In this document: piece by piece, positions 24,818 through 33,612 of the stretch
How the letters are laid out: each line of letters starts with the position of its first letter
How positions within the stretch are numbered: the stretch's first letter is position 1
DNA from: an uncultured Muribaculaceae bacterium
GTDB taxonomy: Bacteria; Bacteroidota; Bacteroidia; Bacteroidales; Muribaculaceae
Assembly: GCA_910584545.1 (NCBI GenBank)
Contig: CAJUBC010000003.1
Location: 22,582 to 86,581 of the forward strand
Direction: 5' to 3'
Length of the DNA stretch: 64,000 nt
Notes under the pieces: generated by a model
What the model saw: the letters and a program-made list of their open reading frames with translations, nothing else
Database searches by the model: none
What the model was told of the DNA's origin: nothing
Position numbers and translations under genes: made by a program

Positions 24818-27800
24818 CTATTCGACGGGGGACATCTTGGGACGGAGGCGTGGGGGGAGGGCGGCGCGGTAGCGCTGCCAGGCCGCGGTCTTGCGGCGGT
24901 CGGCCTCGCGGTGGTAGGCGGCTCGGGTCCGCAACTCCGTGGCGCGCGCATTGATGCGGCGACCCTCGGGCGAGGCGGGATTCAGGCCGGCCCTCTTTAA
25001 CCGGCTCAGCAGCGTATCGGCGGTAGCGTCGAGCACGTCGGCGAGCATCCTGCGCGAGTTCACCACGGTGTCGGCAAGGTAATAGTTGGCGTAGGTGTAC
25101 GCCCCGTCACCCATCCTTGAATCGGCAAGCCTCACGAGCCTCTCGGCTCCCCTCACGTTACCGTGCCCCAACATCCGCGCGGCCTCGACGGTCAACGCGA
25201 AGCGGTGTGATGCCACCATACCGGCCGGCGTGCGGTCCATGTATGCCTCCGGGTCCTCGTTCGGCGCGAGAATCCGCGCCGCGGCAGCGAGCGTCAGCGA
25301 GTCGCTCACAGACTCCGGCCGCAGGCCGTAGCGGCTTCCGTAAAGCCAGGGACCGGCCGCGCCGGCAAGACGGATATGGCCGTCGCCGCGTACGGAGCGC
25401 AGCCAGTAGAGCGGGCGCGGATGCGCCGACTCCGCGTTGGTGGCCACGATGTCGAACACCATCAGCCGCCCGAAGTCGAGCGACCGGCTCGCGCCGCTCC
25501 CCGACAGCGACGTGAGGCTGTAGAGTATCGTCGAGTCAGGCGACACCCGGAGCCGTACATACCGGCCCGGAAACTCCCGCGATTCCGAACGGCGCAGCGC
25601 CCGCAGAGCATCCACGGCGCCGAGCGTGTCGCCGCCGGCCGCGCCGGCCCGGCTGTGACGGAACGCGCCGTAGATGATGTCGCCGCGCGTCAGTGTCGTC
25701 GGCAGCGGCTTGGATTCCCGCCACGCCCCCAGCCGCGAGGCCGCGTATTCCGGAAGCGCTATGTAGGCGAGGTTGATCACCTTCACGTCGCGCCGCACTC
25801 CCTCCACCTCCTGCAGATACCAGAGCGGGAAGGTGTAGTTGTCGCCGTTCACGAAGAGAATCGCGTCGCGCTCCATCGAGTTGAGTATGTTGGCCGACAG
25901 GTTCGCCGCCGCCGTCCGTCCCGAACGGTCATGGTCGTCGTAATTCTCGGCAAACATCCAGCCGACGATCCCGAGCGGGATAATGAATCCCCAGGCCGAG
26001 CGGCACATCCTCGCCACGGCCAACGCCCCGAATCCTCCCCATATCGAGAAAGCGAGGAAGGAGCCTAAGAAACTATAGTCGCGCTCGCGCGGCTCGCCGG
26101 GTCCCTGATTCAGGTAGACCACTATCGCCAGCCCCGTCATGACGAAGAGCACGGCCACGGTGCCGGCGGTCTGCCGTCCGCGCCGTCCCTGTCCGCAGAG
26201 CCATCCCGCTCCCGCCAGACAGAGCAGCAGCGGTAGCATGAAGTAGCGGTTGCGTCCCGGATTGTCGCGCCCCGCCGGTGCCGGAAGCGCTTCCTCGGCC
26301 CCGAGCATCAGATTGTCGACCGGCGTGATGCCGGTGATGAAATTGCCGTGCTGGACCTCTCCCTGCGACGGAACGTCGTTCTGCCGTCCCGAGAAGTTCC
26401 ACATCAGATAACGCAGGTACATGTAGCCGACCTGATAGGATGCCAGCCACTCCAAGTTCTGCAGCATCGTGGGTCGCCACGAAACCGGATTCCCCCTCCT
26501 GCCGCTTGCGTCCATCCGCGCCACCGGTCTGCCGTCGGCGTCGAACGCCTCCGAGACGTGGACGCGCTCCATGGTCGAGGTGTCCATCCCTACCCACGAC
26601 GAGTAACTGTCAAGGTCGAAGGGCGTGCTCCCCGTCATGCGGGGGAAGAGCATGTTGAGCTCGGGAGTGGGCACGGTGCGCACGCGGTATCCCTTCGTCA
26701 GGTAACCGGCGCGGCCCTCATCGGCCCGCTCGAGCATGGCGGCGTTCATGGCCGAGTCGCGTCCGCTGAGCATGGCGGTCCCGCCCGGCAGGAGCGCACC
26801 CGCCTCGACACGGGCCATCCGGCGGTGCCCCCGCTCGAGCGCGTAGCGCGTATAGCGGGCCTTTCCGGTAGCGCTGTCCAGCTCCTCCTCGTACATCGCC
26901 TTGCTATAAGGCGTGGGTCCGTAGAAAAGCGGTTTACTGCCATACTGCTCGCGCGCCTGATACTCGGCGAACGAGAAGGGGTCGCCCGGCAGCGAGGCGT
27001 TGGCCGGCGACGGAATCCGGCCTCTCACCGGTATCAGCGCGTAGGAGGAATAACCGGTCAGTAGCATCGCGAACATCCAGATGGCGAGGTTGACGCGGCG
27101 CGTGCGGGGCGACAGCGAGGTGACCCACAGCGAGGCTATCAGCAATGCCCCGAGCCCGACGATAAAGATAACCACGCCCGACAGCGCGGGCAAGCCGGCG
27201 CCGTTCACGGCCGCTAATTCCAGCCATGCCGCCAAGGCTATCGACCGGGGCATCACGCCCATGAGGATGAAGCCTACCGCCACAAGCGACAACAGGAATA
27301 TCAGCGTCACCTTGCCGGGGCTGCGGATGCCCCGCCGGATGGCGTAGATCATGGCCAAGGCGGGAATGCAGAGCAGATTGAGCTGATGCACCCCCAAGCT
27401 GAGGCCGAAGATATAGGCGATAAGGATAAGATAGCGCGAGGCGGCCGGTCCGGAGGGGGTCATCGCCCAGCGCACCGTGAGCCAGACGCATAGGGAGGTC
27501 ATGAAGATCGACATGGCGTAGACCTCGGCCTCCACCGCCGAATACCAGGTGGAGTCGCACCAGCCGAACATGAGGGCCGCCGTCAGAGCGGCACCTGCCG
27601 CACTCACCTCGACGCGGGGCGCACGCCGCCGCGCGCGGCGGAGCACCCACAGCGCGGCGTTGAAGACCGTCCGCGAGAGGAAAAAGCCGGCGAATGCAGT
27701 GAAGAGCCCGGAGGAGAGGTTGACGGCGAGAGCCGCGTATGGGCCACCCTCCGGAGCGAGCAGCGAGAACATCCGCGCGGCGAGCATCCACGTAGGATTC

Positions 27801-27964
27801 CCCGGCGGATGCCCCACCTCGAGCAGGGCGGCCGCGGAGACATACTCCGGGCAGTCCCAGAACGACACGCCCGGGGCCACCGTGAGCCAATAGGTCAGCA
27901 GGAGCGCGGCGAACGCGCCCCATGCCGTGGCAAGGTCCCACTTACGTATCCGCCTGCTCTCCAA
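24818..27964 (-). CDS. DUF2723 polytopic membrane protein (O-mannosyltransferase-like)
   Basis: The protein has about 1048 residues. The N-terminal half is polytopic and contains the DUF2723 signature FWDCPEYVSAAALLEVGHPP followed by GNPTW. The family resembles protein O-mannosyltransferases (GT-C fold, TMEM260-like) and the conserved acidic residue in DCPE fits. Membrane segments recur at about residues 590-690. The C-terminal 350 residues form a soluble domain with QGPGEPRERDYSF and NGDNYTFPLWY, usual for the family. The start is uncertain: a TTG at 27964, 8 bases after the fucose-synthase stop, gives a normal N-terminus. A GTG at 28027 would overlap that gene. Confidence 0.82.
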   Translation of the reverse strand: MESRRIRKWDLATAWGAFAALLLTYWLTVAPGVSFWDCPEYVSAAALLEVGHPPGNPTWMLAARMFSLLAPEGGPYAALAVNLSSGLFTAFAGFFLSRTVFNAALWVLRRARRRAPRVEVSAAGAALTAALMFGWCDSTWYSAVEAEVYAMSIFMTSLCVWLTVRWAMTPSGPAASRYLILIAYIFGLSLGVHQLNLLCIPALAMIYAIRRGIRSPGKVTLIFLLSLVAVGFILMGVMPRSIALAAWLELAAVNGAGLPALSGVVIFIVGLGALLIASLWVTSLSPRTRRVNLAIWMFAMLLTGYSSYALIPVRGRIPSPANASLPGDPFSFAEYQAREQYGSKPLFYGPTPYSKAMYEEELDSATGKARYTRYALERGHRRMARVEAGALLPGGTAMLSGRDSAMNAAMLERADEGRAGYLTKGYRVRTVPTPELNMLFPRMTGSTPFDLDSYSSWVGMDTSTMERVHVSEAFDADGRPVARMDASGRRGNPVSWRPTMLQNLEWLASYQVGYMYLRYLMWNFSGRQNDVPSQGEVQHGNFITGITPVDNLMLGAEEALPAPAGRDNPGRNRYFMLPLLLCLAGAGWLCGQGRRGRQTAGTVAVLFVMTGLAIVVYLNQGPGEPRERDYSFLGSFLAFSIWGGFGALAVARMCRSAWGFIIPLGIVGWMFAENYDDHDRSGRTAAANLSANILNSMERDAILFVNGDNYTFPLWYLQEVEGVRRDVKVINLAYIALPEYAASRLGAWRESKPLPTTLTRGDIIYGAFRHSRAGAAGGDTLGAVDALRALRRSESREFPGRYVRLRVSPDSTILYSLTSLSGSGASRSLDFGRLMVFDIVATNAESAHPRPLYWLRSVRGDGHIRLAGAAGPWLYGSRYGLRPESVSDSLTLAAAARILAPNEDPEAYMDRTPAGMVASHRFALTVEAARMLGHGNVRGAERLVRLADSRMGDGAYTYANYYLADTVVNSRRMLADVLDATADTLLSRLKRAGLNPASPEGRRINARATELRTRAAYHREADRRKTAAWQRYRAALPPRLRPKMSPVE

Positions 27965-27971
27965 GTCAGTG

Positions 27972-28913
27972 TCAGCGCTCGGCGCGCATGGTGTTGGTAA
28001 GGAAATCCTCGTATGCCATGCGGACACCGTCGCGCAGCTCCGTGCGCGCCGTCCAGCCGAGCGCCGTGGCCTTCGACACGTCGAGAAGCTTGCGCGGCGT
28101 GCCGTTCGGCTTCTCGGTGTCCCAGAGTATCTCGCCCTCGTAGCCCACGGTCTCGGCCACGATCTCGGTGAGCTCGCGGATGGTCAGCTCCTTGCCCGTG
28201 CCGGCGTTCACCGTCTCGTTGCCCGAATAGTTGTTCATCAGGAACACGCAGAGGTTGGCTAAGTCGTCCACATAGAGGAACTCGCGCAGCGGGCTGCCGT
28301 CGCCCCAGCAGGTCACCGAGGGCGCGCCGGCCACCTTCGCCTCGTGGAAGCGGCGGATAAGCGCCGGAAGCACGTGCGAGTGGGTGGGGTGGTAGTTGTC
28401 GTTGGGCCCGTAGAGGTTGGTGGGCATCACCGAGATATAGTCGGTGCCATACTGGCGGTTGAGGTATTCGCAGTATTTCAGGCCCGAGATCTTGGCGAGG
28501 GCGTATGCCTCGTTGGTCTGCTCGAGCGAGGAAGTCAGCAGGCATGACTCGGGCATGGGCTGCGGAGCCATCCGCGGATAGATGCACGACGAGCCGAGGA
28601 ACTCCAGCTTGCGGCAACCGTTGCGCCACGCCGAATTGATCACGTTCATCTCCAGCATCATGTTGACATACATGAAATCGGCCGGAGCCTCGCTGTTGGC
28701 CACGATGCCCCCCACCTTGGCGGCGGCGAGGAACACATACTCGGGGCGCTCGGTGGCGAAGAACTCCTCCACGGCCCTCTGGTCGGTCAGGTCCAGCTCG
28801 GCGTGAGTGCGGGTGATGATGTTGGTATAACCCTGTCTGCGCAGCTCGCGCACGATGGCCGAACCGACCATCCCCCTGTGTCCCGCCACAAATATCTTAG
28901 ATTCCTTTTCCAT
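27972..28913 (-). CDS. fcl: GDP-L-fucose synthase
   Basis: The 313-residue SDR-family enzyme turns GDP-4-keto-6-deoxymannose into GDP-L-fucose by epimerisation and NADPH reduction. It has the nucleotide motif GHRGMVGSA, the LAAAKVGGI strand, and the catalytic Ser in GSSCIYP. The YxxxK pair is in EAYALAKISG, and the family phrase MPTNLYGPNDNYHP is present. The partner mannose dehydratase (gmd) is not in the window. It precedes the DUF2723 gene directly and may serve surface glycan or glycoprotein fucosylation together with the GT11 gene at 50112. Confidence 0.95.
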   Translation of the reverse strand: MEKESKIFVAGHRGMVGSAIVRELRRQGYTNIITRTHAELDLTDQRAVEEFFATERPEYVFLAAAKVGGIVANSEAPADFMYVNMMLEMNVINSAWRNGCRKLEFLGSSCIYPRMAPQPMPESCLLTSSLEQTNEAYALAKISGLKYCEYLNRQYGTDYISVMPTNLYGPNDNYHPTHSHVLPALIRRFHEAKVAGAPSVTCWGDGSPLREFLYVDDLANLCVFLMNNYSGNETVNAGTGKELTIRELTEIVAETVGYEGEILWDTEKPNGTPRKLLDVSKATALGWTARTELRDGVRMAYEDFLTNTMRAER

Positions 28914-29013
28914 GAAACTTATAATTCTTTAATCGTTTGTTAAATTTCGTGCGAGTCAAAATTCTTCCGGTTTCGAGTCGAAATTCAAAATTCAAAATTC
29001 AAAATTACCGCAA

Positions 29014-30093
29014 TTACCGCAGTACGCTCCGCATCCTGCGAGTAAATCTGTCCCATGAGAGGCGGCTGTCGAACTCCCTGCGGGCGTTCTCGCCGAGCCG
29101 GCGGCGCAGCGCGGTGTCGGTGGCGAGCCTCCGCATCGCCTCGGCGAGGGCATTGGCGTCGGCCGGCGGCACGAACAGCGCCGTCTCGCCGTCAACGAGA
29201 AACTCCCGCTGGGCGCCGTTGGCGCAGCACACCTGCGCGCGCCCGCAGCGCATGTAGCGCAGGTTCTCCAGGCCGAAGGCCTCCCTCTGCAGCGAGGGCT
29301 GCACGCCGAAATGGCATTCGGCGATCACGCTCCCGGTCTCGGTGGCCGACGTGTTCCAGTCGATCATCTCCATCACGCCGCGCGCCATGGCGCGGCTCCG
29401 CAGCTTGTCGAGGAAGTCGGGGCTACCCTTGCCGCATATCTTCATGCGCAGCTTCAGGTCGCGCAGGCTCACCAACGCGTCGATGATCGTCTCCAGTCCC
29501 TTCCCCTCCACGAGCGGGCCATGGTACATGGCCGTCACCGGACCCTTCGACGGCTCCGCCGTAGGAGGTGCCGGAGGCAGGTTCAGCGAGTTGTGGATGA
29601 TATGCACCCTCCCTTCAGGAATCGGTGCCGGATCCGGACTCCATGTGCTGCGGAAGGCATCGTATGCCAAGTGCGACACGAAGATGTGGATGTCGATGTT
29701 CCGGTATATCCTTCTGAAAAGCCGCGAGTCGCGGCCCCGGCGCACCGAATGGCGCGTCGACACCACGCGGATGTCCGGACGCTTCGCTATCCGCTTGGCG
29801 AGCAGCGCGGTGAAGGCGTCGCGGTAGCGGTGTACGTGTACTATCCCCTCGCCGACGGGTATCTCCCTGAGCATCGAGGCGAGGATCATGGCCGACGCCG
29901 GGTCGAAGAAGCCGCGCAGCGGGGCATGGCGCAGCTCCGCGCCGACGGCGCGGAAGCGGTCGTCCACCGCCTTGGCGTCGCGGGTGAGCGCCGTCACCCG
30001 CCACCCCTCGCCGAGGAAATGGCTGCAGAGGTCGAGCGCGTACTGCCGCGCCCCTCCCCAGTGGTTGGATGAAATCAGATGTATCAGCCGCAT
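29014..30093 (-). CDS. GT4-family glycosyltransferase
   Basis: The 359-residue GT-B protein starts with an N-terminal Gly-rich loop (ISSNHWGGARQYALDL). The C-terminal nucleotide-sugar site is REAFGLENLRYMRCGRAQV, the place of the EX7E motif, with E and E eight residues apart. VTAMYHGPLVEGKGLETII is the usual K-containing strand that holds the donor phosphate. It lies four bases after the dehydrogenase gene and 100 bases before fcl. It probably acts in cell-surface polysaccharide or LPS building. Donor and acceptor are unknown. Confidence 0.87.
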   Translation of the reverse strand: MRLIHLISSNHWGGARQYALDLCSHFLGEGWRVTALTRDAKAVDDRFRAVGAELRHAPLRGFFDPASAMILASMLREIPVGEGIVHVHRYRDAFTALLAKRIAKRPDIRVVSTRHSVRRGRDSRLFRRIYRNIDIHIFVSHLAYDAFRSTWSPDPAPIPEGRVHIIHNSLNLPPAPPTAEPSKGPVTAMYHGPLVEGKGLETIIDALVSLRDLKLRMKICGKGSPDFLDKLRSRAMARGVMEMIDWNTSATETGSVIAECHFGVQPSLQREAFGLENLRYMRCGRAQVCCANGAQREFLVDGETALFVPPADANALAEAMRRLATDTALRRRLGENARREFDSRLSWDRFTRRMRSVLR

Positions 30094-30097
30094 CCGC

Positions 30098-31216
30098 TTA
30101 GTTCGTCCCCGAGAGCATCACGCTGATGTCTACGCAGGGCATTCCGAGATAGCTCCCGACAAGCTTGTCCACCAGTTTACCGTCGTATGTCACCATTCCT
30201 CCCTGCATGCCGGGGGTGGTGGCCACCATCCCCTTGAAGCCGTTCTTTATGGCCATCTCCTCGAGGAAGTTCACAAGGATGTTCGACATCGCCATGGCGA
30301 CGGTGCGGGGCACCGACACCGAGGGATGGCTCTCCCTGAGGTCGATCACGAAGACAGTCTCCTTGAGGCTTGCCGACAGGTTCTTGGGGAATTCGAAGGG
30401 ACGGGTGGTGTTGCATTGGATGATCGCGTCGGCGGCCTTGACGAGGTTGGTCAGCACGCGGGGATGGATGGTGGTGAGCTCCACGCGGTCCCTGCACTGG
30501 CTGCGCGCCAGCTGCAGCGCCGACACGTCGTTGTCCATCAGCACCACGCGCGCTCCGGTGCCCACGGCGGCGTTCGCCGCCGAGATCGCCTCCGTGCCCG
30601 AGCCGATCACCAGCACCTCGCAGGGATTCAGGCCGGCCACGCCGGCAAGCAGCACACCCTTGCCGCCACCTAAGTATGAGAGCGACTCCTCGGCGTACAT
30701 TATCGCGGCGCGGCCGTCGATCTCGTCGATCACGTCGGCGAAGATCTGCACGTCGTGGTGGCTCACCATGTTGTCGAGGCAACCGGTGGATATATGCTGC
30801 TTGAGGAGGGCCTTGATCACCGCCGGGTCGAACATGCCGTCGCCCATCATCGAGAGCAGGGCCGCCCCCTTGCTCATTTTCTTTATGTCGGCTATCCGGA
30901 GCGGAGTGTAGCTCAGGACCACCGGGCATTTCAGAGCCTCCTCGCGGCTCACTATCTTCACGCCGTACTCGGCGTAGGTCTCGTCGCTGAAACTGATGTC
31001 GACTCCCGCGCCGGCCTCCATCGAGATCCGGATGCCGCCGGAGGTGAGCATTCCGCAGGCCTCCGGCGTGAGCAGAAAGCGCGTCTCGTCGGTATCGGCA
31101 TAGTTGCCCACCAGACCTATGTGCAGTCCCGGAGAGGAAATCTCCATCGTTTCCAGTTCGGCCTTTGTCTCATGTGCTCCCCCGGGGAGCTTCTTGTCGT
31201 TCTTGTCCGTAGCCAT
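30098..31216 (-). CDS. Alanine dehydrogenase/PNT-family protein
   Basis: The 372-residue protein has the AlaDH/PNT N-terminal domain (ETRFLLTPEACGMLTSGGIR; the Arg and nearby Lys positions shape the pyruvate site). A Rossmann NAD domain follows (EVLVIGSGTEAISAANAAVG). The tail KLVDKLVGSYLGMPCVDISV is also family-typical. By family it would interconvert alanine and pyruvate with NAD. The usual AlaDH N-terminal KE/GEK signature is altered, and the first 25 residues are extra and charged, so a related oxidoreductase role is possible. It is 4 bases from the glycosyltransferase, so the two are co-transcribed. Confidence 0.8.
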   Translation of the reverse strand: MATDKNDKKLPGGAHETKAELETMEISSPGLHIGLVGNYADTDETRFLLTPEACGMLTSGGIRISMEAGAGVDISFSDETYAEYGVKIVSREEALKCPVVLSYTPLRIADIKKMSKGAALLSMMGDGMFDPAVIKALLKQHISTGCLDNMVSHHDVQIFADVIDEIDGRAAIMYAEESLSYLGGGKGVLLAGVAGLNPCEVLVIGSGTEAISAANAAVGTGARVVLMDNDVSALQLARSQCRDRVELTTIHPRVLTNLVKAADAIIQCNTTRPFEFPKNLSASLKETVFVIDLRESHPSVSVPRTVAMAMSNILVNFLEEMAIKNGFKGMVATTPGMQGGMVTYDGKLVDKLVGSYLGMPCVDISVMLSGTN

Positions 31217-31284
31217 AGTATTCGGAATTTAGGGTAATGCAAGACTCGGGTCCTTAAATTCTCACACCGCCCGGGTCTTATGTT

Positions 31285-32214
31285 CTACTTGCTCATGGTG
31301 AAATGGCGCGAGGCGAGGCGGTAGCCGTCGCAGAACACCTCCACCGTGTAGTCGCCGGGGGTCAGCGTGGTGTTCACGTCCCAGTAGATCGACACGTTGG
31401 TCTCCTCGTTGGCGTATTCCACAGCCCGCTTCGCGGTGTATGCCACGCTCTGGCCGTCGATGCGGAAGGAGCCTCCGCCGCCGAGCAGCGTGCCCTCGGG
31501 CGAGATCACCCGCATGTAGAATTCCTTCATGCCGGGGGCGGCCGTGTTGTTGGGGCTTACGGTGAAGCTTACGCCGAGCTGGCGGGCCTTGCCGATCTTC
31601 TTCTCCACGCGCCCCTTCTTGTTGTAGGCGTGGAATCCCACATTGGTGATGTTGAGCTTCTTGGCGAGCTTCACGGTCTGCGTCAGCTCGGCGTTGCTGG
31701 CCGTAGCCTGCGTCACCTGCGACGACAGTGCCTGGTTGCGCTCCTGCACCTGCTGGATCTCCTGCTTCAGGCCGGCGTTCTCCTCGCCGAGGCGCTTGAT
31801 CTCCTCGAGATAGTGGCGGACGATACCCTTGAGGGTGGCGATCTCCCCCTCGAGCTTCTTGATCTTCGCGCGGCTCGAGGCCATGTCGCGCGAGTGGGAT
31901 TTCTTCTCGTCGTTAAGTTCCTTGATCAGGCCCTCCACCTTCATGCGGGCCTCGTTGTACTTCTGCACGAGCGAGTCGTTCTTGAGGTAGATCTGCTGGC
32001 CCTCATACTGGTTGAAGTCAGCGTTCAGCTGGTTGAACTCGCTGGTGAGCAGCAGCTGGTCGTTGGCGATCGCGAGGCTGTCGGCGCGGGCCTGCGCCTC
32101 GTTCACCGCCGAGGTGGTGCGCGAATTGTTCACTATCAGCACCACGATAAGTATTATCAAAGCCGCCAGCACACCGATGGCGCCATATACCAAGGTCTTA
32201 AGTTTCTTATTCAT
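31285..32214 (-). CDS. Membrane-anchored coiled-coil protein
   Basis: The 309-residue protein has an N-terminal membrane helix (residues 7-29, LVYGAIGVLAALIILIVVLI). A long coiled coil runs over about 35-185 with heptad-like Leu and Glu. A C-terminal beta domain (about 195-309) ends in LTPGDYTVEVFCDGYRLASR. The topology suggests a single-pass inner-membrane protein with a periplasmic beta-sandwich on a stalk. The family is common in Bacteroidales but has no known function that I recognise. Confidence 0.75.
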   Translation of the reverse strand: MNKKLKTLVYGAIGVLAALIILIVVLIVNNSRTTSAVNEAQARADSLAIANDQLLLTSEFNQLNADFNQYEGQQIYLKNDSLVQKYNEARMKVEGLIKELNDEKKSHSRDMASSRAKIKKLEGEIATLKGIVRHYLEEIKRLGEENAGLKQEIQQVQERNQALSSQVTQATASNAELTQTVKLAKKLNITNVGFHAYNKKGRVEKKIGKARQLGVSFTVSPNNTAAPGMKEFYMRVISPEGTLLGGGGSFRIDGQSVAYTAKRAVEYANEETNVSIYWDVNTTLTPGDYTVEVFCDGYRLASRHFTMSK

Positions 32215-32343
32215 AAAGCCGGGTCATAATGTCGGGGCCATAATGTAAGCTCAGCCCCCGCAGTTTATACGCTGTTTATATTTGAATGCAAATATAATCA
32301 ATCTCCCCGAAACAACCAAATATACCTGCGCCAGCCAAGGAAA

Positions 32344-32364
32344 CCCGATGCTCCCGCATCGAGG
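32344..32364. repeat. Hairpin repeat, GATGC-TCCC-GCATC type
   Basis: CCCGATGC, loop TCCC, GCATCGAGG. The same hairpin with matching flanks (AAGGRAACCC on the left) occurs at 34574-34596, and a related one terminates the RidA gene. The stretch 32215-32343 otherwise shows only an AT-rich promoter-like area with the inverted pair ATATTTG/CAAATAT. Confidence 0.6.
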
Positions 32365-32387
32365 AGAGCGCGGTCCGGTGCAATAAA

Positions 32388-32438
32388 GCGGGGTACGCGC
32401 CCGGGCCGGCAGACTGGCCTCCGGGTAGCGTACCCCGC
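32388..32438. repeat. 51-bp palindromic repeat, copy 1
   Basis: The ends GCGGGGTACGC and GCGTACCCCGC are exact inverted copies, with an inner CCGGGCC/GGCCTCCGG hairpin. A near-identical copy lies at 33552-33602. Both are followed by CTCATCACT and the 3' end of a sorting-domain gene or remnant. Confidence 0.8.
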
Positions 32439-32489
32439 ACCTCATCACTCTGTCTCGTCACTTATTACCTCATAACTCTGACTTCTGAC

Positions 32490-32765
32490 TTATTGTCTCT
32501 CTGACTTCTGACCTAAATCTACGAACTTATTGCCGTCGCAGATGTAGATTCCGCCGCGGACCATCGAGGAGACGCGCCGTCCCATCATGTCGTAGATGGG
32601 AGCATCACTCCGTACGGTGTCAACTTCGGACGGTAGGGCCTCTATGGAAACCGTATCCCCGAAGTCCGACATGGTGAATACCGTCTTTCCCTCGTCGATA
32701 CATTCCAGGAAGCCCATGAGATATATGCCGTTGTCCGCTTCCGTCAGACAAAACATAGTCATCAC
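32490..32765 (-). pseudogene. Remnant of a C-terminal sorting-domain gene
   Basis: This 91-codon frame has no signal peptide. Its end (SDAPIYDMMGRRVSSM, then GGIYICDGNKFVDL) matches the usual C-terminal sorting domain: IYD..GR...GGIYI. Only the tail of a larger surface protein remains. The upstream side is cut by the 103-bp element that begins at 32765, exactly at the first codon. Confidence 0.55.
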
Positions 32766-32867
32766 CTGACTTCGTCACTTTTGGGAGGCTTTCAGAAGCC
32801 GCTATTGAAAATCTGCGATTTAGCGTGATATTTGGGTGATTTAGGGTGACGCAATAACGAAGTCAGG
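32765..32867. mobile_element. 103-bp MITE-like element, copy 1
   Basis: The ends CCTGACTTCGT and ACGAAGTCAGG are 11-bp perfect inverted repeats. The whole 103 bases recur identically at 33374-33476. No coding sequence lies inside. Together this is the form of a miniature inverted-repeat element moved by a transposase encoded elsewhere. Confidence 0.8.
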
Positions 32868-32931
32868 TGTGGTAAACAATTTATAACCACATTTCAAAAC
32901 TTGATAGTAAATTGCATTTACTCAGTATTAT

Positions 32932-33261
32932 CCTCACGCAAAGGCGCAGAGGGCTCGCAAAGTATTTCAGTCGTCAATTTTATTAAACCTTCATGTTCAG
33001 CAAGTTCATATTCAGCCAGCTGTACCTGTCGCTTACGCGAAGGTGCGCTGTCGCTGCGTTCAGCAAGGCCGCAGAGTCGGACGCGTGGATTAACTCAGTG
33101 TCTGAGTGACGAAGTCAGAGGTGTGCGGGCGTATGGCTCTCTGCGTGCTCGCTGGGCGAAGCCTCAGCAACCTCTGACCTCTCCACTTTTGCCACGATCC
33201 TGACACCTGACTCCTACGAAAAATAACAACCTTTGCGAGCCCTCTGCGCCTTTGCGTGAGG
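32932..33261. repeat. 330-bp non-coding element with 31-bp perfect inverted ends
   Basis: The arm CCTCACGCAAAGGCGCAGAG (31 bases in all, 32932-32962) is repeated in exact reverse complement at 33231-33261. The interior has no convincing gene, though short pieces recall the 103-bp element ends (GACGAAGTCAGAGG near 33103). Similar CGCAAAGGCGCAGAG-type words are widely scattered in environmental bacterial genomes. Confidence 0.75.
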
Positions 33262-33373
33262 TTAAAAGACTGAAACAAACCGCATTGGCCAAATTATAAC
33301 TACTAATTGTTGACTCGACCAATATTTTATGAGTAGTTAAACAAATTGGATATTTATTACTTGCTTATAGTTT

Positions 33374-33476
33374 CCTGACTTCGTCACTTTTGGGAGGCTT
33401 TCAGAAGCCGCTATTGAAAATCTGCGATTTAGCGTGATATTTGGGTGATTTAGGGTGACGCAATAACGAAGTCAGG
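33374..33476. mobile_element. 103-bp MITE-like element, copy 2
   Basis: It is identical over all 103 bases to the copy at 32765-32867 and in the same orientation, about 500 bases away. The flanks differ (ATAGTTT before, AAATTAT after), so the repeat unit ends at the inverted repeats. Confidence 0.8.
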
Positions 33477-33551
33477 AAATTATGCAATTATACAATCAAA
33501 AATCACAAATTGGACTTACGAAATAAGATTCATGCCTGTATATAAAGCAAA

Positions 33552-33602
33552 GCGGGGTACGCGCCCGGGCCGGCAGACTGGCCTCCGGGTCACGTACCCT
33601 CC
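33552..33602. repeat. 51-bp palindromic repeat, copy 2
   Basis: GCGGGGTACGCGCCCGGGCC and CGGCAGACTGGCCTCCGGGT are shared with copy 1. The right end is CACGTACCC instead of AGCGTACCCC. It lies 11 bases beyond the stop of the next minus-strand gene, so it may end that transcript. Confidence 0.75.
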
Positions 33603-33612
33603 ATCTCATCAC

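Noticed and set aside
28975..29010. Repeated AAAATTC words before the GT4 gene end
   Set aside because: Only a few 8-base AT-rich copies in a short intergenic gap; no wider structure.
32901..33203. A 100-codon plus-strand frame inside the 330-bp inverted-repeat element
   Set aside because: Ser/Arg-rich, no domain, and it starts outside and crosses one arm of the inverted repeat.
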